Shown piece after piece: positions 11,604 through 22,400 of a stretch of DNA of 64,000 nucleotides (position 1 is its first letter; every line of letters begins with the position of its first letter). Origin of the DNA: Prostheceraeus crozeri (lineage: Eukaryota > Platyhelminthes > Polycladida > Euryleptidae); NCBI GenBank assembly GCA_907163375.1, contig CAJQUW010005236.1:186001-250000 (forward strand), read 5' to 3'. The notes below the pieces were generated by a model. That model searched no databases and had not been told where the DNA came from. It saw nothing but the letters and a program-made list of their open reading frames with translations. Both the position numbers and the translations under genes were made by a program.

Positions 11604-11777
11604 TACATGTCATTCGGTCAATAGAGTCAGAATTTTCTGACAATTCTCAGTACAACAGGTATAATCATCATAAATCCTATACTCCAAACTAGTATGAGTC
11701 GAAATTTCATGACGAACGGATGAATATTTGAGGAGTAATAAAAGTTTAAAATCCGGCGGTTTACGTGCGCCACCCTG
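11604..11777 (-). repeat. Right terminal inverted repeat of mariner-like element
   Basis: Reverse complement of 9541-9714. It ends GCCACCCTG next to TA. Confidence 0.9.
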
Positions 11778-11779
11778 TA

Positions 11780-12441
11780 GACTTACTTTCATCAATGCAG
11801 ATGAACTCTTGGCGGAACCGAACCAAGAGTCTGCAATCACAGTTCTCCCTGATCCATGATAGTCCTTTGTCAGTCTCAACACTGCGGCTGTGGTGGCTCC
11901 GTATTCTAAAACGTAGTCTTTTCTCGCATTATCTCTTTTCATTCGTTTAATTCTATCTTAAGAACGATGTTTGACCGCGCGTCCGACATATCCTTGATTT
12001 CATTGTCGATCGGTCGCGGTTTGCGAATAATTTTGACTTTTCCAGTCAGTCCTTTATGGTAAGATTTAACCATGCTTTCGTCCAGACAAAGCCGGTCCCC
12101 AGGACTAAGAGCGCATTGGAAGTTTTCGTTGACGCTGCTGATGAAGTCAATGATTTGTTCATCGGGATCTTCTGCTTTCGAAAACTTCAGATACTGCAGC
12201 ACTTGTTCAAATCGATTGTGCGAAATGAAAGTGCCAAATTTCATCGAAGGAAATATTCCTCTATTTTCGTTCCACCAATTGACCAATACATTCTTCTTTC
12301 TGGGAGTTTCACTATTGTCATCGAGTACATCATCGCAAGCACTTTCAAGATCTCTTCCGTAGTAATTAGCGAGAAGTTCTTGAAATTCTTTCGACCATGG
12401 GCATTTGTTGCTGGTGCGCACATGCTGTGATCGGAGAACAT
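11780..12441 (-). pseudogene. piggyBac-type transposase of element B, N-terminal half
   Basis: The minus strand opens at MFSDHSMCAP (ATG near 12441) and runs through ILKVLAMMYSMTIVKLPERR. A frameshift near 12245 leads into FGTFISHNRFEQVLQYLKFS, LCLDESMVKSYH (first Asp), the RKPRP segment and DMSDARSNIVL. After another break near 11940 it reads VLEYGATTAAVLRL and VIADSWFGS (second Asp). The frame stops at the mariner insertion edge. The match is to PGBD4-like DDE_Tnp_1_7 proteins. Confidence 0.85.
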
Positions 12442-12516
12442 TCAATCTAAGTTGACGTTAAGTTCATCAGAAGAGAGGACAATGCAAGGTTATGGAATAC
12501 ATGTAGGTAATTGGGA

Positions 12517-13623
12517 AAAGTGTGCAGAATTAAGCACCCTTTTTTATAGTTCACTTCCAAAGAAATGAATGCATTGTAATAACTTAATTTCATAATTCAT
12601 ATTTCTTTAAAATTGTGAAATACTTCTATTATACATTTATAAATAAAAAAACTGAAACATAACCTTTTTTATCATCTGAGGGCATTTGGTTATTGAATGG
12701 CAATCTGATGATTACTCAATCAACGTTTAGGCTACTCATATGAAAGTCATGATGATATCCTAATATAATCATATTTTAACATGAATGAATAATTATGGTT
12801 GATTATCATCCCATATTAATGCAGTTTTAACTCATATTCAGGTATTTATACACATACAATTTCAAAAGGAACTTGAAATAGGAAAGTGCTTAATATTAAG
12901 CACTTAATCTATGACAGCAATTTTAGGAAAAACTATTAAGTGTGCATACTTGACTGCTACACATATCATTCGTAAGATATAGGCACAGGAATTGCCACAA
13001 TATCAATGGCTTGGCGGGTTTGCTTCAGTGTAAATTTCTTGCTTTCGTCGTTTTCAGGCGTGTGAAAAATACCTACATTTTCTGTTAATTATCAAATAAA
13101 AATATTGATAGGTTTCTCAAGCCGTTGCCTGTTATCTTTTATAACAATTCATATTGTTCCTCTTTTGCAGAAAGTGGTCCAGAGTTATTAGCGGTTGTAG
13201 TTTTGAAGAAATATGCTTTCAAAGTAAAGTACTTTAATTTAGAAAAGTGCTTAAAATTAAGCACTTTTGTACCGATCTTTAAAGGCAGATTTCCATCTTC
13301 CAACTGCTTGTGAGCGCCAGTCGCTTTGGGATATCACCAAACATTACCCAAATAAAAAATCCTAAAAGTTAATCCACCTTGACGGCTTTAGTTGCAGAAC
13401 TAGATAAAAAATACGAAATTTTGGCTCCTTGAAAAATTGACTTTTAAAATCAACGTGTAGAAAATTCATGATATCAGTTTCATAAAAACGGTTGCATTAC
13501 ACAAATCGGTTATTTTGATCATTGTCAACAAAATATCATTATTAACAGGGTGTCTCTAACTAAATAAAGTGGTACAGCTTCTTTTCAAAATGGTTAGAAA
13601 AGTGCTTAAAATTAAGCATTTTC
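12517..13623. repeat. Palindromic subterminal repeats, right arm of element B
   Basis: Copies lie near 12517-12545 (degenerate), 12882-12906, 13242-13268 and 13597-13623. Their centres are about 355-365 bp apart, so the array is regular. The last copy lies about 15 bp inside the terminal TTAA. Confidence 0.75.
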
Positions 13624-13642
13624 GTGGTCAAATTATCATTAA

Positions 13643-16199
13643 CTGTCTAAACTAAGGCCTATTTCTGACAAATTGCATTTTGATGCTTCGTTTGAACCAT
13701 ATATTCTCTTTCCATCAAATTCTTTATAACTTTTTGGTTTTGAGCTGGAGGCCGAAGAACTCAAATGACCCATATTAGTCCCGCCTTCCCTATCCAAAAC
13801 GCATTCGGCGAATGAATGTGATTTTCAGTAAAATTTGTCTCCGATCAACTCAGCAATATTTTAGCTTCGCTAGTTCTGCCCAAACGGCATGGATTAGCTC
13901 CCTATTCGACATAATTTTTCTATTCACACAACTCGTGCGGACATAGGCGGAAACCCTGATCATATTAACGTCTACTATTCAATCAATGTTTGTTTTCACA
14001 TGTGTATAATATTACCTTAACTTCGGATCTTCTGATGCTGTTATTCTAAGCACCCACCAATTCATGGCACTGACTTTTGATCTTTTAATAAGGTTGAGCA
14101 ACTTCAAATGAAGATCAACGTGTTCTCTAAAATCACAATGAATAAAGTAGGTGGAGACAAAGCTCACTGGAATAGCTTGTAAAACGTCAAGGTAGGGTAT
14201 ATTTGGCGTTTATTTGCAATTCAGTGGAACACAACACCTTCAAGACTGGGAAATAATAATAAAATCTCCAAGCCATCGACGCTTAGTTCTGGTAAAAATA
14301 ATGGGGAGTCAAACAAAATCAGCGCAGTAGGGCTCTCCATCAGTAAGTCGCGCTAAAAGTCTGTTGGTTATTAGCATAGAAACATGATTACTGAATGATG
14401 GGAATCACCTCGAAAATATCGTCAACCTTGACTTTTTTGCAGGTGGAGATGGAGATATAGAATAGTTATTGTTCATATTCAATTTACAATTTAACATGTG
14501 AATCATAGGTCGATGGTAACTTTAGCATAAACCACAAGTTCTACAATGGTACTGCGTGAATTTACACAAAAAAGACAACACGGAAACCAGGAATAAAAAA
14601 ACAAGAGACTGGAAAGAAGGACATTGAAAAAGTTGGGAAATGGCATTGGTATCACTCCTTTAGTCCCAAATATGTCCATTCAGGAAAGTTCAAAGGGATG
14701 ATGAAAGCTGCATCAGATCTAGTACTGGCCGGAGAATTTTTTCACGCTGAAAACAGAAAAAAAGTTCATTAGAAACCGGTTTCAACATGTTTAGTAAAAA
14801 ACGATCGAAATATGATAAATTATTTTCCTGCATTCAAAAGTTTGATGAATTTCACTAACAGTCAATCAGTGAATTCAAGTCACTTAAGACGTCAAGATAT
14901 CTTGCATTCATTCATCACCCAACCCATGCCATCCCAGTCATATTTTCATCATTTACACACTACGGTACTTGTAAAACAGTATGTCAAGAAGTTTTTACTT
15001 CCGTTTGATACATCGAAATATGTCTAAAGTGAAAGCTGCATTGCTTAAGATGAGGATTTCTGATGAAATTTCAAGAAAAAGCTACAACGTTTCGAGTACA
15101 TGTAAAACAATGCAGCAAATAGCTTTTTTAGCTTCCATGAACAAGTCAAATAGGAAATATTTCCTTATGAAAAATTCTTACATCCATCATATTTATATAA
15201 TGAAGCTATGTGAACTAGTGTCTTGTCATATCTGAATTCAGGTTTTTCTGAATGGATTTAAGCCATAATTTTCTTATATGGGCTACATGATAAATGATCA
15301 CAGACGTTTATAAAAATCGGTCCATCCGTGTTCTTACAAACTTGAGAACTAGCATTGACCACTGCACCAATTTTTTTCGCATGCTTTGAGTTCAGCGAGA
15401 TATTCAAAATATGCATCAGAATACACTCGTAGGCAGCACCTCCAACCGGCTTCGCGACAGGATTCTATTGTGTATTTCCGTCTTCAGTGTCATCGAATAC
15501 CTGGTCGAATATCCGGTGAATACCGGTGTAATCGAATACCCGATTATTATAGAGATGTCAATTAATTCGATACGACTATGTCAAGCAAAGTTCTCAGCAT
15601 TTTAAATCACATCGATTAAAAAATTATGAGTGACACATCGGCCAGATTGAGCATTATCAGATCAGCAGAATTATCGTTGCAAGCTGCGACTGTTACTCGA
15701 TAATGCAATTGCATTTTACATAAATAATCGTAGCATCATGAAAAATGTAGTTAATTTCCAAAGCTAAAGAAAATGTGTCTATGTAAAGAATCCACAACAC
15801 ATTCGACACATGAGAAGAGAATTTCACAATCATAAAAATCAATCAATTTGAATCAATCATCTTCGCTTAGGACTTTTAGTTACTTCCGTCTCATCAAGGC
15901 CTCAATTATGCAAGTGGTGAAACCGAAATAAGAAATTTTCAACTAAGTTTCCCACATTTGGTAAGCGGGGAATCAATGGGTTTCAATAGAAATTCACAAG
16001 CACGAGTGCATCATGTGTGTATAATCAAGTAGAAAAAACTTTTGATATGAGCTGAACAAGCATGTAGTTGGTCAAATTCATCGGTTCGAAACTTTTCACG
16101 GTGCGTAAAAGCACAAGTTTGTAAATAAAGACCAAAATATAACAAAACATTATTCTCAATCATTTTTAATCACCCAGCAGTTTGCTTGCACTAATATTT
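13643..16199. other. Noncoding, nothing recognised
   Basis: AT-rich DNA beyond element B and downstream of the HNRNPK stop. Short open frames (for example 14812-15235) show no family features. The 3' UTR and poly(A) site of HNRNPK may lie here, but I could not fix them. Confidence 0.45.
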
Positions 16200-16291
16200 T
16201 AAAGGAAATAAATTCTGCATGCTTGCTGGTATGAAAGTCTTATCGTAAAGGAAATAAATTCTGCATGCTTGCTGGTATGGAAGTCTTAATT
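16200..16291. repeat. 46-bp tandem duplication in HNRNPK 3' flank
   Basis: Two head-to-tail copies of a 46-bp unit containing AAATTCTGCATGCTTGCTGG, differing at a single internal position. They lie about 130 bp past the HNRNPK stop, so probably in its 3' UTR. Confidence 0.85.
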
Positions 16292-16422
16292 TTAGCCATT
16301 CATTTTCATCGTGACTTCTCGACCATGCACCCACGTTTTTCCTTTAAAAACATCGATCACTTTCTCCAACAACCCATCCCTCCCTACCTCTCTCTTCAAT
16401 TTCTTCATCATTCATCTGTCCA

Positions 16423-16450
16423 TCAACGTTGCGCCTGTGACTGTTTAACA
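16423..16450 (-). CDS. HNRNPK: HNRNPK exon 11 (C-terminus and stop)
   Basis: After TCTTTTCAG the exon gives one base completing TGT, then VKQSQAQR and TGA. VKQ matches the conserved vertebrate ending. The phase is exact, but because the exon is very short I give lower confidence. Confidence 0.8.
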
Positions 16451-19400
16451 CTGAAAAGATAGCGCAAATCAAAAGAGGATTTAAATGAAAATTGAAAAAC
16501 ATGACACATTAAAGAAATGAAAATATCTAATGATTTAAAAGGCTTAGCTCTTTAAGCGCCCTAGATTTACATATTTTTTCTGACCACCACTCACACAACA
16601 TTTTCAACTTTATTCAGCAACAAATATAGGCCCTAATAGTGCATATTTATCAATGTCATATTAAACTAATCAAGTAATTTATAAAGCTAAGTTATCCATG
16701 TGGATAAGCTACAGTATTTAGATGAAATAAGAAATTGCAATGCAGCTTATAAAAGCAGACCCTTGATTCCGTCATGTTGCTTCCTACAAGATCCGGTATT
16801 AACAACCTTCAAGCATTCAATTAAATTTCAGCCTTGATAGATTCGCAACCGTTTTCGTGGACAGTGCATTTTTCGATAAAAATTCAAAGCTGCCTTATTG
16901 GTAGGACAAGGTCTAGCAAAAAATTTATGAGCCGTTGGTCGGCCAAGTTTCAAAATGAATCGACAAATTAAAAGACCATGGCATAGCTTGACAAGAGTTA
17001 ACACTTGAAAGAAATCGACTCAACTTCTTTCTATAGGAGCAACCGGCACTTAAGAAACATTCAATGAATTGTGAAACGTTTCTGGCTGCTTCTTACATGC
17101 GAAAGCACAAGGAAGCGACGCAGAAAACTTGGTGGTCTCTGCATGTCCGAAGGACCTTTAACCTCCCAAAGACTGCCTTTTTCACCTCAAAAATAATGAG
17201 AATGGAATGGAGCGCAATAAGACACAAAATGGGTCTTCTCAATGAGAACAGGGACAAAAATACTCGATGATGGATGACAAAATGACCAAAAGCGAATTAC
17301 CTAACGACTGACAACAAGGGAACCTTACGAGATAATAAACCCCTGAAATTTTGGAATAAATTTGGTTCCGAACACATCTTCTCCTAACTACTTACTCGAA
17401 AGGGGACCGCGGAAATCGCGTTAGACACTGAACATTTACATGCCTAATGAAATGTGCTGTATGCTGACAACACAACGTGACTATTTTCTACAAGCTTTTA
17501 CTCATTTGCACAAGTTGACACAATGCGTGACGCGCTGATGTGCGGCATGGTAGAAATACATGAGAATCGAATGAGCTATGACATAATTTAAACGGTCCGT
17601 CAATGTGAATTTCAATATAATAGGATTTAAAAAAGAATGTCTCGTTTATCACTCACCACATCTGCATAAGGAATTGTGCCTTGTGGATCTGTTCTGTAGT
17701 GCCGCGGATTGTGATAATTCGGTCACCACTGGAGGTCTCTTGACGGTCAATCTTTATCTCTGCTCCTGATTGCTGTCGGATTTGATTGATTCTCGATCCG
17801 CCACGACCCATGATGGACCCCGTCAACTGTAAAGTCGACAACACTGGATACGAGCAATTCTGAGCATAAGGACACTGCTCAGTCGCACTTCCCAGAAATG
17901 AATTGCGGGAGTGTATGTAGGTCAGTAACTTATCTACAAATTACTGCACTTATTTATGAACACTGGAGTATGTTAGAGAGTTGCAACTGTTGTTATTTAC
18001 TACACGCGATTTAAGATCGCAACTGTAATCGTGACACACCACATTGGTGTTACGATCGATCCAATGAACATATATCAACTGCATTTATACAGCAGGAGAA
18101 TGTAGATGATGTTTCATTTTGTGAGTAGTGGTCTCGGTATATATAAATATATAATATGACTCTGATACGCACTATAAGTACATATAGATTTTGCGGAAAA
18201 AGAAGACAGGGTCAATAAAAACATGCACTGGAAAATTTATTTCAATCCGAATATAAAAACAGTCTTAAATCAAGCAAATATATACAATATATAAAAAAAT
18301 ATATTAATATATACATGTAATGTATTATTTGTATCTTTCTTTGCTGTTATAGACTCTGATCTGTGGAATTGACAAGGCTGTCGTAAATAAAAGAGAAACC
18401 GGTCTTCAACGTTACCAGCCTGTTCTAAGTTTCTTCATTTCAGATTGCCGCCATGATGGTCGGCCAAGTTCCGAAATGAATCGACAAATTAAAAGATCAT
18501 GGCATAGCTTGACAAAGGGTGAACACTTGAAAGAAGTTGAGTAGACTTCTTTCTATAGGAGTAACCGGTACTTAAGAAACCTTCCGCGAAGTGTGAAACG
18601 TTTTTGGCTGCTTCTCACATGCGAAAGCACAAGTGGGGGACCCAGAAATGTGGTCTCCGTGGCACAATGGTTAAGTGCTTGGCCTAGCGATTTTTCGAGT
18701 CAGAGGTCGATCCCCTAAAGCGTCATTGGAAGTCGTCAGGAAGGGCATTCGGACTAGAAGATCACAACGCTCCATATTAAGGTCTGACTGTGTCAGCACC
18801 GTCCAAGCGCACAGTATGAGGGATTAGTGACGTTAAACCATCATCATTTCACATTCATGGTATTTCTGCATGTAGATATAACATGTGTCCCAAAAAAAGT
18901 GCCGGAAGATACGCACTTGGTCATTTTCCATTTGATTTAGCTGACTTCTTGTATACAAATGCAAACATAATATTCAGTTTTTGTCTGCGAAGTTTGAAGT
19001 ATGATTATTGAGCACTTTTGAAGCTTTCACGTCACTACTCCCCATACTTGGAGCTTGGACGATGCGACATAGTCAGACTTATGGAGCGTTGTAGTACTTT
19101 TAGTCCGGATGCCCTTCCTCCCGACTTCCAATGACACCTTCTCGACCAAAAGATCGCTAGCCCAAGTACTTAACCACTGTGCCACGGAGACCACTGATAG
19201 ATGAAAATGAGTGTTCAAAAAAGTTCAAATCCTGTATATTTCCAAAGGTGAAACTCACGACATCGGACATACTGACATGCAGTTTCCATTCATCAATGGT
19301 AATAATAGTAAATTATTCAGCATGATTCAAAAAACATTATCTAATTTAAGGAATTTTAACCGTGCCTTTGAGAAGGGTACGTAGTAGGCGAATCTGTTTA

Positions 19401-22400
19401 AAGTGTGTTATATTCTTCTTCACCTGAGTGTTCGATCTAAAAAGATCATGCCACTACCCCTACCCGTTCAGCTCCATAATATCATCAATTCTCACCTTAT
19501 CAGGTAGCGAGACCTGTGTTGTCGTTTTCTCTGCAGGAACCATATTGTTGGGAGATAATGGAGGCGGGCCACCACCCATTCCTTGTCCTGCCTGTCCTCC
19601 AGAGCCAAAATTGTTCATACCACCACCTGAGTTGAAGTCGCCCATCGGACTATTGTAGTTGAAATCACTGCAAATTGAGACACATCAATGATACAAGTAC
19701 AGCAATCCTAACATTCGGTAGTTACCCGCGGATGTTGCCTCCCACTGATTGACCGTGATTCACAGGCCCCATCGCACTCGACCCAGACATACCACCGTTG
19801 GCGCCACTATTTCCTCTTCCAATTAGGCCTTGAAAAAAGATTAACATGATATCAAAAGCAGAATGCATCCAAATTTATTGCTCACTATTACCTAACCCAC
19901 CATCAGCTCGATTGGAATGGAACCCTCCGTATTCCGGAGCTGTGTACTCATCGTAATTACGAGCGTCGTAATTGTTTCGCTGTCCTTTGGGTGGTGCGGA
20001 TTCCATCATCTCCGTCAACTTCTGAACACATCTTAGAACGTACTCCACAGGGCCAACCATTTGTACGACACGATCGGTGGATGCCGGACAAATTGAAGGA
20101 AAGACCTATTGATGAGGAGACATGAGTCACCATCACGCATATACGCTATGTTTTCATTATCAGGAAATGAATTCATCAGGAAATCAGCTCATTCATGTCA
20201 AACCGAAAGCATGAAGTCATAATGACAGCAAGCAAGGGGTGGGGGATTTTGAAGTGATAGTGGTGGCACTTGTAGAATTGGAATGCTTAAGAGCATTAGT
20301 TCAATAGAAAGGTTGAAAAATTCTCTGACTAACACTTGATATTTTGTTGGACTGGAAAGAGTTAGTGTTTCGATGTAAAAATATTTTTTCTATTATCAAC
20401 AATATATTTCCTCATCAGGTATGAAAGAACTAAAATCACTGTATTATTAGGAACTGTGATAAATTGGAAATTTACACCAGACAATAACTTTATGAGAGAA
20501 GATGGCTATGCTGAATCAGTGGGGAGGAAGTCATGAAGCAGGTAATATTTGGTTTCATAGCGTCAATAGCAAAGAATGACATGACAGAAAGAAGATCTGA
20601 AAAAAAAGCAGGAAAATACTGTAGAAAAATTGAAAATAAGTGTGAAATTAAAGTATAGTCTTCGCTATTAGAATGTGTAATCCTGTACTACCTGCTTCAT
20701 AGCTTACACCTTAAACATCTCTCTTCATTTTACTTCACTCTAGCCAACTTACTACTTTCTACTATCTTTCTATTCTCTAGCCAACAACTACTACTCTAGC
20801 CTTCTTACTCTCTTCTTAGCCAACTTCCTTCATAAATTTCTAGTCTAGTGTGAACTTTAAATTTATCGCAGTCCAAAATAATTGGCTTCATCTCTTTTAT
20901 GCCTGACGATGTCCATCTGATGACGGAAGAAATGCCAATACTGTTGATATTCACAGCAAAATATTTTAACATCGAAAACACTGGCTTTTTCCACCCAAAC
21001 AACATGTCAATAGAACACAGAAAGCAACCAAATACAAAACGACAGCACACAGGAAGTTGATTAGTGGATAGAAACATAATTTTAGTGCATTACTTAAACC
21101 TTTATTGATACACTGATTCATCAAATGCTAGTTTATCAAATCAGTTGTTTAAATGTTCGCAAGATGATACATCGATTCAGGAAGTCTATTACAAAATTGA
21201 CAGAAGAGTTCGATAAAATAGCCAATTAAAGCAGACACTAATCTCATTTAGAGAATTGTTTTCAAACCTAGCATTAACTAAGCGATGAATTAATACGCCA
21301 ACAGTCCACGACCACTATGAGAATGGATTATTTTCTTGAACTGAACTTACTTTTAAAAGTTTGAGAGGTAATTTTTCTCTCAATTCTCGAATATTGAAAC
21401 CTCCTCTACCAATGATGCATCCAATATGCGATTGGTGGACCAATAGGCGAAGGTCGACACCACCGCCAGATCCACCACCGATATCATAGACATTGGATCC
21501 CATACCCATTGCTCCAGACATCCCTCCTGAATTTCGATGGCTATTGGCCTGGAATGACACAAATATTCGATCATTCATAACAATTCTTCCAGATTTGCAA
21601 AATTGACAACTCACTTCCTCTGTTTTGGGTAAAATTTCAGCCAACAGGGCAACCAAAGTGCCAAGTTCTCCTTCTAAACCCAAAACGCTTGAAAACGAAA
21701 ATGGAAAGTTATTATATCAACTGAATAGACATGATGAATACATAACCAATAAAACGAAAAAAATCTTGTACATAGAGAAAGGGAAGAACTCAGGGAAATT
21801 TGCGAATTAACAGAAGGCATAATCTTTAACGACAAACAAACGTGGGAAGTGAAGCAACTATATCGTGAGGGGAAACTCATCAAAGCCGTGAATATTCGAT
21901 CATCACAACTGCATTGAAAGCTGTCTCTATCCGACGGATAAAGCAAGTGATCAATTCAACTTTTACGTATTTAGCAACATTATTCACATTCTTCATACAC
22001 TAGCGAATATTTCAAGTGTTCTTAAAACTGTCGGACTTACATCACGTAGGGTGAAATACTTATCATTGTTGCAAAATGAGTTTGGTAAACCTTCTCTTAA
22101 AGAAAACAACTTTTCGCAGCAAAAGAATCGTTTTCTGTCAGAAAACTTTGTCAAGTCTCTACTAACATAGCACATCTATTGGAAGTTCGACTTAAATTTG
22201 AATTCAAGCATGATGATGTTAGTGTAAGAATGCCCGGTTAACGGAAAGCATCGGTTTATACCCACTTCCTGCGCCCGGATCACCTACGAACCCCCACCAG
22301 TCGATTCAGCGTGGTCGACTGTCCCTGGAGAGACTTAATCTCAAACCTTATTTTGAGTGTGATTTGGTTGGGATCCCTACTTCTGTAAAATGTTGGTGTC

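Larger units (their letters stand above)
9541..11777 (+). mobile_element. mariner-like element with long terminal repeats, inserted in element B
   Basis: The ends are 174-bp inverted repeats (9541-9714 and 11604-11777) starting CAGGGTGGCGCACGTAAA, with only a handful of differences. The flanks are TA at 9539-9540 and 11778-11779, the IS630-Tc1-mariner target duplication. The insertion lies inside a transposase coding region of element B, so it is younger than B. It holds a decayed transposase and two pieces of the CCCACTACAAAAA MITE. Confidence 0.9.
7144..13642 (-). mobile_element. piggyBac-like element B with nested insertions
   Basis: TTAA occurs at 7144-7147 and 13639-13642. The inner ends are inverted repeats: TGATAAATTGACCA on the left, and TGATAATTTGACCA when the right end is read in reverse. 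Palindromes of the type AAGTGCTTAATTTTAAGCACTT recur through both arms. The gene is a minus-strand piggyBac-type transposase split by a mariner-like insertion (9541-11777). A MITE sits in the left arm (8117-8568). Removing the two insertions leaves about 3.8 kb, a plausible size for an autonomous copy. Confidence 0.85.

Noticed and set aside
18652..18724. Possible tRNA gene
   Set aside because: A and B boxes are present but no acceptor pairing or anticodon loop can be drawn, and the body is shared with other SINE copies.
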